Shown: positions 10,341 to 21,755 of the stretch, piece after piece
How positions within the stretch are numbered: the stretch's first letter is position 1
Layout: every line of letters starts with the position of its first letter
Assembly (NCBI GenBank): GCA_963920575.1
Contig: OY986964.1
Location: 10,290,663-10,354,662 of the forward strand
DNA length: 64,000 nt
From: Narthecium ossifragum
Lineage: Eukaryota > Streptophyta > Magnoliopsida > Dioscoreales > Nartheciaceae
Direction of reading: 5' to 3'
Made by a program: the position numbers and the translations under genes
The notes under the pieces: generated by a model
Told to the model about the DNA's origin: nothing
Database searches by the model: none
What the model saw: the letters and a program-made list of their open reading frames with translations, nothing else

Positions 10341-11396
10341 GACCCCTTTTGGGGGATTTTGGGGGGCTACTTTTAGACTTTTCTCCAGCTTTTCTTCTTT
10401 TAGACTCTTTTTACCCAATTGAGAGGGGGACTTTTTTGAGGAGATCCATGGGAGGAGAGCTTCATCAACCTCCATCTATGGATCCAACCCCCAAGATGAG
10501 TCACTAACTCTTAGCTTAGTGATTTTTATGATGTAATAAGGGTTTCTATTAGGGGTTCTTAGGATGTAGGGCTTTTTGCTACTCTATTGAATGGTTGTAT
10601 GGATTGGAGTTAATTTCTTTATGAATGTGGTGTTATTTTCATTGATGAATGCTTGGATTGCCCTATTGTGCCCTAGATCTAGGTCTCTTGCATGTTAGGG
10701 CTTGGATGGAACCTCTCGTGAGAGGGATTCATGCTAAAACCATGGATTCTCTCATGACGAAGGATTCTAATCCAAGATTGGGCTAGATTGTGGTGCTAGA
10801 ACCACCACCAATCTATTCCTAACCCTCCACCCATCATATCATTGTGATTTTGGCCAGCGAGGTGTTTCCAACACCTCGCTATCACACCTAGATCCATACC
10901 ACCTTAACTCTCTTGCGACGAGTCCTTCTTAATTAGAGGATTTGTTAGCGGCGATCGTAACTCATCCTTCGATCGCCGATTGTTAGGCGATTGCTCTTGC
11001 CAGCGAGGGTTCTTAACCCGAGTGATAGGTGGAACTAGCCATTCGCCTATCAACAATTTGGATTTAACCATTCAATTTGAGGAGACATGCCCTTATCTTA
11101 GGAAGACCTATTAGAACCCTTGTTTTTGATTAATGATCCCTCGGCCTCTCTTTATATCTTAGTACCTTTTTGCATTAATTTTGGTCTAGTCTAGTTAAAA
11201 ACCCAAATCTAAATCTTTTCCTCCAACTTCTTGGTAGACAATTATGCTTAGTATGTCATTTCAACTCTAGTTTCTTCCCTGCGGATCAACTCGGACTCAC
11301 CACTAGCTACCCCATAGGTAGTTAGTTAGGAGTTTGATTATAAATTTCTAATTTTGATCGGGCGCGTTAAGCCGTGACATTTTTCACGTCCCATCA

Positions 11397-12518
11397 AAGG
11401 GCTATAAGAAGAATAGGTAGACAGGGTATACAAATGATGAAAAACTTGCCGGAAGGACTTGGGAATGAAAGGCGAAGTAAGGTACAAATGGCCTTGAGTT
11501 CTGGCCGATAATGAAGAAGGCGGTATATAAAGCACAGGAAAGTAAGCTCTGAGCCACAATTGGATGAGCCAAAGAGGGCCAAAACCTGTTAAGTTACTAC
11601 CCTTTTTCAATTGAACAAGGGCGAGATACATGCCTCGATAAATGGCCAACAAAATGAAACAAGAAAGAGAGAGAGCTTGTTTTCCAACAGCGAGTTTTTG
11701 GGCAAGTTGAATGTAACCATTGACAGGTTTCTTAGCAGGGTGACAAAGGACAAATTTACAATGCCAATAATAAATGAACGGTAATCGTTCACGGGAGTTT
11801 GGAGGATCATTGGTCTCGGATAACTTGGCATAAGAATTAATAAAAAAAACCATAATTCTTATCGGCCTCAAAGATTGTTTCATGGCCAGGTAGTTCCATA
11901 TTGGCCGATATAAGAGATCCAAGAGGAGAGAGACCAGTTAAGAGAGATATGTACAACAAGGTGATGGTAAGTGTATCCAAAAGGGAAAAAAAACTTGTTA
12001 TATTTTGTCAACCAAAAGAGGAGTTACGAGATAAGTAAGTTGGGTTCTTGATGAGGGATTTTAGTGCTTAAATCCAAGAAGTCTAAGATGCCAGCATTAA
12101 AAAAAAAAATCTTAGACTCGGGATGGTTAATCATCCTATTATGTCATTCAATGAATTTGTCATCAGTCAAAGGTCAAGAGGTGATAGGATTCTTTGAAGA
12201 AAGGGAAGACTAATTAAGGTCTTGAGAAAGAGGCAAATCACCAGAAAGGGGGAATGAATGCATAAAAGGCATAGCCTCAAGGTCAAGAGAATGAATGCTT
12301 TTAGGGACAAAACAATGACCCAATATAAATAGTTTAGAATTATGGTCACCTTCCCGGACAAGATAGGCGCTCCTTATCTCATCCGCCTTCATGCTTTCAT
12401 TAAACTCCCCAATGGCAGAATTCACTTCTTTTTGCACGTCATCATCAGCTTTGATCTCGCGACCCATGATGATGAATAAGATGCAGACACCAGAGTTAAG
12501 CAGAAGAAAACAATGCAC
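11397..12518 (-). pseudogene. Antisense plant mobile domain (PMD) ORF, degraded
   Basis: Read on the minus strand, the segment near 11400-11900 contains hallmarks of the C-terminal half of the plant mobile domain: WHCKFVLCHPAKK, YIQLAQKLAVGKQALSLSCF, LLAIYRGMYLAL and GPLWLIQLWLRAYFP. Upstream on the same strand (12130-12518) are weaker remnants (DDKFIE, HNRMINHPESK) in several frames, with stops and shifts. The apparent C-terminal end runs into the L3 LTR and is not original. The ORF lies just before a polypurine tract and LTR of opposite orientation (12801-13972), the arrangement seen for extra antisense ORFs of Tat-lineage elements. It could also derive from a PMD-bearing Mutator-like element. 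Confidence 0.6.
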
Positions 12519-12812
12519 CGCCGTAGTGGTAGGTAAAAGGGAAATAAAACCCTAAGAGACCGGAAGAAGACGACATGCAGAAAAATTTCTTTATCAGCCG
12601 AGGTAAGCGGCTTAAATAAAGAATAAAAGACTTTTTGTCGTCACATTAAATGCCATATCCAAAAAGATTTGAATAGAGAGAGGAAACGGCGCCAGGATTC
12701 AACTTCCCACACGTATGATATGATTAGGTTTGGAAGCTAAACGGTCAAATCCCGTTTGATGCGGCCACCTCGTCATTAAAAAGTATTCCTCGATTACCGC
12801 ATGGGGGCAAAA
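12519..12812 (+). other. Untranslated segment ending in a polypurine tract
   Basis: No gene seen. ATGGGGGCAAAA at 12801-12812 is a polypurine tract placed directly against the LTR start TGTTAGCC. Confidence 0.55.
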
Positions 12813-13972
12813 TGTTAGCCAAAATAATGGCTAAATAATTAATGACGGACACGTAAGCAATATAGCAATGACTGATGACCGATAGGTATATGGTTTCATC
12901 GTCCAGATGTAAACCGTCAGTCAAATGGGCGATCATATATAGATGTGTAGAGACAGAGCATCATCCATAAGCCATCAAGCCAAATCATCGCCCAAAGACA
13001 AGTATGAAACATGCAAAAGAAAATGATCGACCAAAGGTCATGACGAAGCAAGCCAATTGAAGCTATCGTCCAGAAGCAATTAAAACATGTGCCAATTAAG
13101 GTTATAAAACACATCAAGTATGACGTGGATAAAGAACGATAAGTAATCCGACAAAATCATGACGTGTGCAATAAAGGATCATCGGCCACGTGTGATCACC
13201 AACTCAAAACTGAACGTCGAAGGGTCAATTGCGGCGCAGTTAAAGTACGATCTCCTACATTTACGCCATAACCACTAAAGGCAGGAGCAGTTATTTGTTC
13301 ATTAGATATAAATAGCCTTCCTTTCACTACTGTACTATCTCTGACACTCTTGTAACCAACCTATGAGTATGGATTTCTACGTTCCTGTTTTACTTGTAAG
13401 TTATTTTCATTAATGAAAATCTTTTTAGTTTAATTAATGTTCCTCTTTACTATTTTCCTAGATTAGTTTAGGTAATATGGCTTAATGATATATGTTCATT
13501 TATTTTTCAATAGATTAACTTAGGATTACTGTAGGGTTAATCTATGTTTATTCTAGGTTTAATTAGTTTATATTAATCTTTAGATTAAGTTAAACTAGTT
13601 TAATTTATAGTTTATGTTCTTTCCAATTGTAGTATTAACATAGAAATAATCTAGGTTTAGTTAGGTTTAAATATTGTTCTTCATTTTTCTAGTTACTGTT
13701 CTTCATTCTCTGCTTTAATTAGTTAATTTAGATAATCTCAGATTAAAATTAGGTTTTATCTAGGAGTAATTTAAATCTATGTTTGATTTTCTTCACCACT
13801 ATTAATATAAAATATAGTTGAATTAAGTCTGGTCATATTTTCCATTTAATTTGACACATCCATTCGAACTGAGTGTTTAAAGGAGTTGAACCTTATCACG
13901 TCTCGCTGATTTTGACATTTTAACTAGCTAGTTTGACCATTGTCGGTCTATGATAAGATTTTCTCGTCAACA
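12813..13972 (+). mobile_element. LTR (family L4) of a Tat-like Ty3/gypsy element
   Basis: Starts TGTTAGCC after a polypurine tract and ends CTCGTCAACA, giving short inverted termini TGTT/AACA. TATAAATAG at 13307-13315 suits a core promoter. The last 110 bp (ATTCGAACTGAGT, GAGTTGAACC, GATTTTGACA) recur at 19970-20065. No primer site is recognisable after the end, so it is taken as a 3' LTR. Family assignment rests on the adjacent antisense PMD ORF. Confidence 0.55.
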
Positions 13973-14967
13973 TCTTCCAAGATAAAGTTTCCAATAATCA
14001 ACTTTATTTGATCTAAAACCCAAAAACAGTGGATTTATCCATAAAAAAAAATGGCTCTAAGATGCTAAACAAACCTGGCATTTTAACTTTTTTTCTTTTT
14101 AAGCCAAATGCTGGCTAATAAAAGGCCATATCGATATTGGCCTATATATATATATATGTCGGTGATGGATATGGTGATCATGATGAAGATGATGATAATG
14201 CCCCATAAGGCGTATTCGAATGGATGGATGCTTGGGAGTGGTCCTCATAAGCCTCTCAACAGTGACGGCCATCGAGGAGATCAATGAGTACAAGGGAGCC
14301 ACCGTCAAAGGCACTTGCACCACCGCGAGAGATGGTGGTGGTGGTGGTGCTGGCGAGAGGGGGTGGAGGAGGGCTGTCTTATTTCCAGTTGACCATATCT
14401 TTTGTCCAATGAGGGTGTGTGAGTGGTCCTGGTCCTCTCTGCTCTCCTTCATCCCTACCGAAACCTCTCCATCCATGTTCAAAAGATGAAATGATGGTAA
14501 TCATGATGCTGGTGGTGATGAGTCCATGTCCTATAATTTGCAAGGAAAGTAAAAGATGAGTTGTTAGCCTCTCATTATCGCAGTCATAGTAGAACTACTA
14601 TTTTATTTATTTATTTATTTGAGACTATTATCATGATTTAGGTTGACAAATTTCTGCATCACGCATTCTAAATATCTTCTTCCAGTCGACCAGAGTCTGT
14701 GTCCAATCTTAGAGCGTTCCCCCAATTTATTTCCTATTCTTAAATTTAAAAAATTTGATTAAAAAACGTTATCCCATCTTATTCTCTGTCTCTAAATTTA
14801 AAAAATTTGATTAAAAATAATTACCCAACAGATTGTCTGTCCTCGTATTCATTCCCTATATCAATGTGATTTATTCAAATTAGGGTCTTCTATCCCTTTT
14901 CGTTTGCATGCAATAGAGATCAAATCGGCGATGTCGTCGCCTAGAGAAAGCATGTGATTGGTTCACT
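13973..14967. other. Intergenic stretch with GGT/ATG triplet runs; no recognised gene
   Basis: A plus-strand frame at 14220-14489 (89 residues, Gly run in the middle) and an overlapping minus-strand frame at 14099-14482 both arise from GAT/GGT-rich triplet sequence. I recognise neither. An A/T-rich ~60-bp near-duplication lies at 14740-14815 (ATTTAAAAAATTTGATTAAAAA twice, in two halves), and a short (ATTT)n run near 14600. Confidence 0.4.
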
Positions 14968-15072
14968 GGGCTGTTTGGCACCGCCGGACCGCCGGGGATC
15001 CGCGTGATCCGGCGGATGGGCGGGCGGATCCCAACTCACGGATCCCGTGGATCCGCCGGAGCCAAACAGCCC
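14968..15072. mobile_element. Small foldback element with GGGCTGTTTGGC ends
   Basis: Perfect 12-bp terminal inverted repeats GGGCTGTTTGGC and GCCAAACAGCCC bound a 105-bp GC-rich palindromic core (GGATCCGC, GGCGGATC, GGATCCGCCGG). It can fold almost completely on itself. This is typical of very short hAT- or Mutator-type MITEs, but I see no convincing target duplication, so the superfamily is unassigned. Confidence 0.6.
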
Positions 15073-16290
15073 CGAAGACACCGGCGCCAACGTCCTTCTC
15101 CACTGGCATGTGATAGATTCAAGGAAACGCCCGGCGCTTGGATTTCTTGTTTTCATCCCATTTACTATAGATTCATCCATATAATTTATTGAAGAATGTC
15201 ATAAAATCAAGAAAGTTGTTGGGAATACTCTTACGAAAAAATTGAGTGTCTGTCTCCACCAGTGCGAGGAGGCGTAGGTCGTATTTATATGTGTAATCTA
15301 CTTGTATCTAAGCCAGCATCATTAATTAGGATGGTCTTCGCAGTGCTAATAGATTTTGAGGATTTAGATATGATGTCCTTTAAAACACTAGTTGTCACAA
15401 AAACTTAACTAGGTGGGAAGAGTTGAATTTAATCACTTAATTTAAATTCTAACAGTACCTTTACTTTTTTCAAGCAAAAATTGAAGTCCTATTGTTTGAT
15501 GATCACGACATAGAAATCAATGAAAGTTGTAGCTAGGCTCTCATTGAGTAGACAAAGAAAAGGTTTTTAAGGGCTATTCTGTAACAAACATTGACTCTAG
15601 AATAACTTTGGGCATCAAATAAGCCACACCCAAAAAGACCACTCCTTTTAATGTCATAATTAAGATGCTAAATGGTCTTTTTTTCTACCTTATTCCTGAT
15701 CTAGATCAAGATGCCATTGTCCTCTTTCTTCTTTTTTTCTGGTCAACATCATTAAGGTGGGCATCTCATTCCAATTTCAAGTGGGAAATTGAGTACCCCC
15801 ACAGAATTCAACATTTCTTTTATCTTTCTATCATCAAAGGAAATGAAGCTTGAAACATGTTGCTAATTGGTTGGCAATTTTCTCAATTAAGAGCTCATAT
15901 CTCAATCTATTACTCAGACAGACCTACACATAGATTTGATCTACAGCTAACAATTCAAGTCCTATATGGAAAGCAAATATGGTACACATGCATCAAATGC
16001 AAATTATCACATCAAGGCTAGCTCAAATATCCAATGAAGAAGTTGGAAAATTTCAAGAAAAGGTTTGTAATACTAAAAACACAACTCAATGAGAAGAGCA
16101 GAATTGATATCTGATTCCCTTTACGATCTCCATAGCCGACCCAATCATGAGATGCTGATATTTATTTGTGGGGAGCCATCACTCTTTATGATTCTTGGGA
16201 ACCATCATTGCGAATCTACTGTCCCGTTCTTTCCTGTGTGCCTGCATGATCGATCTCATGTATCTCAAAGTTTATCCACACATTTTTGTG
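15073..16290. other. Intergenic sequence upstream of the LITTLE ZIPPER gene
   Basis: A/T-rich, with no reading frame, repeat or RNA gene I can support. It is the presumed upstream regulatory region of the gene at 16371. Confidence 0.4.
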
Positions 16291-16298
16291 TATAAATA
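16291..16298 (+). promoter_or_regulatory. TATA box of the LITTLE ZIPPER-like gene
   Basis: TATAAATA lies 80 bp before the chosen start codon, placing transcription start near 16320. A short upstream ORF (16321-16356, ATGTATATG...TAG) begins about there and might or might not be in the mRNA. Confidence 0.5.
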
Positions 16299-16370
16299 TG
16301 GAGGGAGTGCCCATGCAACAATGTATATGATCGGCCAAATTATAGACCAAATCTAGAGAAAAGGGAGAAT

Positions 16371-16757
16371 ATGTGTTCAAACCAATGCCTGGCCAAGAAC
16401 AAAGCTCATCTCAGAAGGTTATAAACAACCCATAACTTATAAGCATCGATATCCTTTCTTACTTACCTGTGTTGATGATTCTGAATTTTTTTTAGTAGTG
16501 AGCTTTGCAGAGGAAGAAGGAGAAGCAAAGCCCGGCGAAGGGTCGAGGCGGAGAGTACTAGAGGAGCAGACGCCAAAGAGTTGGAGCTGGCGAATCTCAG
16601 GCTTTGCATGGAGAACAGATCCATCATGGAGAAGAGCAAGATATTGAAGGAGAAGGCCATCCTCCTGCTGAGAGAAAACTTGGCCCTGCTCTCCCACATC
16701 CTCTCCAGCAGCCCTGCTTCTCGTGCCGCCACCGTTGCCACGGCCACCGTCGACTAG
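16371..16757 (+). CDS. LITTLE ZIPPER (ZPR) homologue, two exons
   Basis: Predicted 97-residue microprotein. In the known family, ZPR proteins pair through a leucine zipper with class III HD-ZIP factors and block their DNA binding, setting leaf polarity and meristem activity. Exon 1 is 16371-16417 (start MCSNQCLAKNK), intron 16418-16510 (GT...TTTGCAG, phase 2), exon 2 16511-16757. The unspliced frame hits a stop at once, while the spliced join opens a basic stretch (RRGRRRSKARRRVEAE) followed by the zipper: ELELANLRLCMENRSIMEK, then ILKEKAILLLRENLALLSHI. This fits the family pattern LNLKLYLEN..I.EEN..LRKKA..L..EN..LL. The MC start, basic region and length near 95 residues match ZPR1/ZPR2-type members. 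The donor GTTATA is weak, and this is the main doubt about the 5' exon. A TATA box lies 80 bp upstream. Confidence 0.75.
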
Positions 16758-18205
16758 CTATCATAACAGCCCTTAATTAGCTTCTTTCCTGTTACATTAG
16801 TGTCTGTGCTGCTATTGCTGATGATCAACACTACTGTTAGCTTCTTTCTTCTTATATTACGTACTTTGGGCATAACGTATATTTCTTTTCATTTAGCCTC
16901 GCTCGCTCTGTAAATGTCGTGTGGCATGTTTTGTTTTTTGATTTTTTTTTGATTAGATAAGCCTTATGGCTGAGGGTGAAGGAAAGATTATAAGGAAATG
17001 GGCAGACCCAAAGGACCACCCCGTGTTAAGCCTGCAAGATAATCCTCTTCCATGTTGAATTCATGGAGGATAAGAACGAAGAGGACATTGATAATAAGGG
17101 AAGAGAAACGTCAGATTTACAGGTAATGATATGAGAAAACACAGCGTGGCATGTTTTGTTTTCATCATGTTCTTTAATTGCAGGAACATATATAAGTATA
17201 ACCCTTGATTTACTGCACGCACGTCTGTCTTTATGTGTTTTTTGAGCGAGCTGATAAATTAAGAAGCATATATGTTTTTAGATGGCAGAACCAACAAGAC
17301 TTTTGATGGAAGTCTTCTTGATATATAAACATGATGGTTCTCAGTTCAAATAAAACTGACATATGAATTCATTCTCAATTTTTTCTCTCTCTAACAACTA
17401 ATCTCCACCTAAACTGATCACTGATGGCTATATATATATATATTCTCACATTTTGTTGCCCGAATATTAACCGGTGAAGAAAATTTGAATCAAGGAAAAA
17501 TGTGGCCAACTCAAAAACAATAACAAATACTTAAGGATTTAACTAAAAAAAAGCAGATGCGCTATTTGACCATCTTAATATGATGATGCAATACGTATAA
17601 AAAATATTTCTTAATAAATTTTAAATCTTAAATAAATTTTAAATTTTAAATTTTAAATTTTAAATTTTAAATTTTAAAAAAGCAGGTGCGCTGTATGTTG
17701 TGCATTTGCACCTGTAGGTCTACGGAATAGGCTCAATGAATGAGAAAACTAGAATATATAGTAACAGGTTCTTGATGTACCAAGAACTATACGGTGTCAT
17801 GCACACTAATCTAATTAATTAGCCATACCAAGCTAATTAAGAAAACAAAGTTTAAGAAGAATTCAAACGACTATTAAGTATCTTGTTTGCTTACTGATCA
17901 TTAGAAACAAAATTATCACGCAGATTGGCTCACATAAATAACAACAGCCCGTTAATATTTAATAGCCTGATCAAAAGGCTTATTTTGAAACAAAGCAGAT
18001 GAAAGAACATACCACCAATATCATTGTCAATGGCATCTGTCTTTCTATTTCACATAATTAGCCAACTGAGAAGAAACATACATATACATGTGAAAAATCT
18101 AATTAATCTCCAAATTAAACAAGTAGGACCAGGACGCTTTCTAGAAGGCGAGTGCAATTAATGTTGAAAGAATAATGTTTTGTGTACATGAACATGTGGC
18201 CATCG
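16758..18205. other. Intergenic region downstream of the LITTLE ZIPPER gene
   Basis: Contains the presumed 3' UTR and then A/T-rich sequence with no gene I recognise. A (TTTTAAA)n-type tract lies at about 17625-17680, with TA-rich microsatellites near 17430. Confidence 0.4.
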
Positions 18206-18440
18206 AATCAGTAGGGGACTACGATTCGTCCAACTAGTCCATCGGTAGTGATCAGTCTATCGATGGACTAGATCAATGAATCAGTAACTCCTTACCGATT
18301 CAATTGTACCGGTAACGAGATACCGATTGGTTGATAGAATCCATCGATAGTGAGTATCAATGGACTATTCATCGATATCTCACTATTAATGGACTATATC
18401 AATGAATCGATAGTCCATTCATTGATTCAGTCCATATGAA
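18206..18440. repeat. Cluster of overlapping inverted repeats
   Basis: Segments such as TAGTCCATCG, CGATGGACTAGATCAATG, CACTATTAATGGACTATATC and CGATAGTCCATTCATTGATTC are repeated in both orientations, allowing several alternative hairpins. No termini or target duplication define a transposon. It could be a decayed foldback element. Confidence 0.5.
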
Positions 18441-19130
18441 TTATATATAATGCACGTACCACATCACAGGTATACAAATCAGTACTCATGTTGAAATATC
18501 ACTGTTGCCTCGTGTTTGTACGGTAGTTGACAGATGCTTCAGGGAGTCATGATAACCACATTAATTGGTGCAAGAAATAAACCCAGAAATCTACGAACTC
18601 ATTCATCACCTGACTCATCACGCTCAAAGAGTCACCGGATGTACAATGAGACGCGTGCGTGTTTTCAGATGAAAATATTTGCATGCATGATTGCTCCTGC
18701 ATGCATGATTCACTTGCCAATATAATTATGATTCACTTGCCAATATAATCAATCACCCGTGGAGAAAAGTTTGCTCATTCAAAGCAAGTAGTCATGAGAA
18801 TGGCGAACCCAAGCAGGAAGATCTGCTGCTCAAGACACCAGGTGTGTTCCTCTTTTGTTCTTCAACAGTGAAACCACATTTGTCACTGCAAGAAGACCGA
18901 GATACGACAGTTTATTCAAGAATATATGGAAATTGACTCGAAAACTATTAGCCATAAATACAATCATATATATACTAAAGTCATTAATTAGGACGATTCG
19001 TAAGATATAATAATTTCGTAAGTATTGTCATTAAATGGTCCTTATCTTTAGCTTTAACATAGTTGAAGTATTTTGATCATAATTTTTACATTAAATATTT
19101 AAATTCGCCGATGCTTAAATCATTGTAAAG
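18441..19130. other. A/T-rich intergenic sequence
   Basis: A short duplication (GATTCACTTGCCAATATAAT twice, 18708-18750) is visible. No gene, RNA or transposon signature recognised. Confidence 0.35.
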
Positions 19131-20065
19131 AAGACGAAAAGATCTACAACTTTAATGTTGATGAGATTTTTAGATTCCATCGTTTAATGTGTCAAACTGG
19201 CCTATCATTTTAATAATGACCGTCAACGTATTTCAGTCATAACTTTTTTCATACAATTTTCAAATGGGTTGGTTTTTAAACCAGTTGGAGAGGGAATTTG
19301 AAGACCTAGCAACTATCATGTTCATAGTTTTTTCAAATTCCAAGGTTATCGTAAGTCAAATTACAGTGGAAGACAATACGCTTAATCTTATGACAGTTTC
19401 ATAAATAACTGGAGATGTCGAACAGTTATTAAAAAGCAGTTCTGACAGTTTCAGAACAATTCTGACGGTTCCAAAGCAGTTCCAGACGGTTCCAAATTGG
19501 TTATGTCATAAGCTCTATAAAAGACATGAAGATGAAGAAAGAACTCTCTCGCGAAATCAAGAGCAAAACCAACCTTTATCTTTATTTTCAATGTAGTCTT
19601 TTATCTTTATTTTCAATATAGCCTTATTTATCTTCATGTATCTTTAAATTTCAGTAATGAAGTCTTTTCTTTCTTTTAATTTTCTACAATGAAGCTTTTA
19701 TTCATAGGAGTACTTCTAGCATAGTTCATCGTCCATTTTTCATCATCCATTTTCCATGGCTTATCATCGTCCATTTTCCACCACTTCTCATCATCCATTT
19801 TCCATGACTTCTCATCATCCATTTCCATCACTTCTCATCATCCATTTTCCACCACTTCTCATCATCCATTTTCCATGACATTTCATTATCTATTTTTCAC
19901 CACTTCTCATCATTCATTTTCCACTTTATATCTTTATTTCTCATCCATTTTTTCGCAGCTTCAACACCTCTATTCGAACTGAGTTCGAATGAGTTGAGCC
20001 TTTGCATATCCTTGATTTTTACTATTTTGACTTTGCCAGTCAACAGCAAGATTTCCACATCAACA
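19131..20065 (+). mobile_element. Probable L4-related LTR, 5' boundary unresolved
   Basis: The last ~95 bp (ATTCGAACTGAGTTCGAATG, GAGTTGAGCC, ...CCACATCAACA) parallel the end of the L4 LTR at 13860-13972. A TATA-like CTCTATAAAAG lies at about 19513. The start is not defined because no TG terminus with flanking duplication is evident. The interior carries a minisatellite (19730-19935). Confidence 0.4.
19730..19935. repeat. CATCATCCATTTTCCA minisatellite
   Basis: Roughly 26-bp units (CACTTCTCATCATCCATTTT, then CCATGA or CCAC) repeated about seven times with small changes, in the transcribed part of the LTR-like region. Confidence 0.8.
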
Positions 20066-20188
20066 AAAACATATAATGGGTTTTGAGGACTACCTGCTAT
20101 GATGCTTTAATGTCATCCGAAAAAGATGGGCAGGATGCAGGATTCTCTAGTTGTTATATTTGATAATTAAACGGGGAGCATAAATTTT

Positions 20189-20799
20189 ATGCTAAAAGGG
20201 CAGAGTCCCAAATGTGGCTCCATCTTTGTCCAAAACCCCAGCATCTTTGCCAAAAACCTCAGTTGTAATTTTTTGGGGCCAATAACCCCAAATCTCACAA
20301 AAAAGACCAAAATACCCTTTTCTATTTTTTTCCCAATCTTTTCTCTCTCCTTTCTCTCCTCTCTCCTCCCAACATCCGGCGGACCTCCACAATCCCGGCA
20401 ACTCCTTCTTCTCCGACGTACTTGCAGCCACCCTCGACCTTGGCCACCACCCTTTCCCCCTCCAACCTTCTCGTTCACGGCCACCCCTGACGCCTTCCAA
20501 GCTTCATACCGACATCGCCGCCTCCTTCTCCTTGTTCCCTCTCCATTCCTGACGACGCCCGACCTCCTCCGATGCTGCCCTTCCACTCACCGGCAACCGC
20601 CATCGTTCAAACCCTCTGCCCCCTCCAGTTCCAGCACCCACTGACGGTTCCGCTCCGTCCGAGGACGCCATCTCGCCGCCACCGTCGCCTCATTCTCCTT
20701 GTTCCCTCTCCATTGCTGACAACGCTCGACCTCCTCCGACGCTGCCCTTCCAGTCACCGACGACCGCCATCCGAGCTTGGCCATCATCTAGATCCTCCG
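20189..20799 (+). pseudogene. Unrecognised Pro/Ser/Thr-rich tandem coding-like sequence, left part
   Basis: C/T-rich DNA with open frames on the plus strand. It contains a tandem duplication of about 170 bp: TTCTCCTTGTTCCCTCTCC plus CCTCCTCCGAYGCTGCCC occur near 20530-20585 and again near 20695-20750. A third related unit lies beyond the inserted LTR at 27767, where GTTCCAACACCCGCCGATGG echoes GTTCCAGCACCCACTGACGG here. The protein would be rich in Pro, Ser and Arg. I cannot identify a family, and the true frame is uncertain. The LTR at 20800-27766 splits it. Confidence 0.35.
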
Positions 20800-21099
20800 T
20801 ATGAGGACCTGTCCCTCTACTTCCGGGTCGACCGTCTGGGTCGGGCCCGTGGCTCGCTTGCTTGTTTCACGTCGAGCGCGTGATCTGGTGGATCGTATTA
20901 TTTCTTGGACCGCAAGGGCAATTTGGTAAATTATGCATTGTCGGTTTGTTTTACACCCGCATGTGCACACACTGACTGTATATGTGGTAATGGTTGTTTA
21001 GAATAGTTAGGTGAACCCGGGATCGAAATATCCGGGTTTGGGCTTGTGTTTTAGCTCAAGTCTAGGTTTCTGCACAAAAATATTGATATTTTCTTGCTA

Positions 21100-21755
21100 A
21101 GAAGATCGATCATTTGGTGCCAGAAAGTCAAGTTCCTCGTCATGAAGAATTGATTCATAAGTCGGTTCGTCCGTCTATAAAACGGACGCAACCCCTTCTA
21201 TTTTTCTCATTTTGAAATCCGCCATTCTTGAGCTTAGATCTGGTGAGATTTTGGAGGAGATTGAGGACGATCTTAGGCTCAGCAGCGTGGATTGAAGCTG
21301 CTTTAGTCTAGGTAGGAATGCTACCTACTTGTCTTTCCGATTTTTTGTACGTTTTGAGCTTGTCTGTGCTTGTTTTGAGTAGATCTCCTTGCATGCTCTT
21401 TGGGTTTTAGTAAAAGTATCAGTTCTTGACTCGTGGTCTTTCGGACTACTAGATCACAGAGTTTTGTGGGATTTGGTAGTGTTTTCCGACGGTATATTTT
21501 CTTCTCCGGTTCGCCGGAGAACCCATGAAGATTGATATTCCTTGAGGAAGGATTGATCATTCTTGAGGCGTCATGCCTGACCCGTGCATGATTGATCTTT
21601 CGGTAGAAGAAGATCGATCTTTTGCTTGGCGACATGGACGGGGTCCTTGGTCACGAAGGTGATCGATCTTCAGGAAGATCGATCCTTGTTGGCTTGACAG
21701 GGATGGAACTCCCTGTTTGCTAAGAAGATCGATCCTTTCTTATCGATCCTCTTGG
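21100..21755. repeat. AAGATCGATCTT-type palindromes on both sides of the TATA box (L1)
   Basis: One palindrome (GAAGATCGATCATTTGG, about 21100) lies upstream of the TATA box. A denser cluster (21530-21755) lies downstream with AAGATCGATCTTTTG, GTGATCGATCTTC, AGGAAGATCGATCCTTG and decayed GATTGATCTT forms. Confidence 0.75.
21168..21188 (+). promoter_or_regulatory. TATA box inside a short inverted repeat (L1)
   Basis: CGTCCG, then TCTATAAAA, then CGGACG: the TATA box forms the loop of a 6-bp inverted repeat. The same layout occurs at 47378 and 60241 in other L1 copies. Confidence 0.65.

Larger units (their letters stand above)
9773..11396 (+). mobile_element. 3' LTR (family L3) of the Athila-type element
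   Basis: Begins TGATAAGACGTGAAAAG directly after the polypurine tract and ends TTTTCACGTCCCATCA; the two ends are imperfect inverted repeats with TG...CA termini. Contains a palindrome array, TATAAATA at 10333 and a leader with GATCGCCGATTGTTAGGCG near 10970. The 5' LTR lies outside the window. L3 resembles L2 in end sequence and promoter layout but differs in body. Confidence 0.82.

Noticed and set aside
16437..16747. Two minus-strand frames of 86 and 94 residues
   Set aside because: They mirror the LITTLE ZIPPER coding exon, whose plus-strand reading gives clear zipper similarity.
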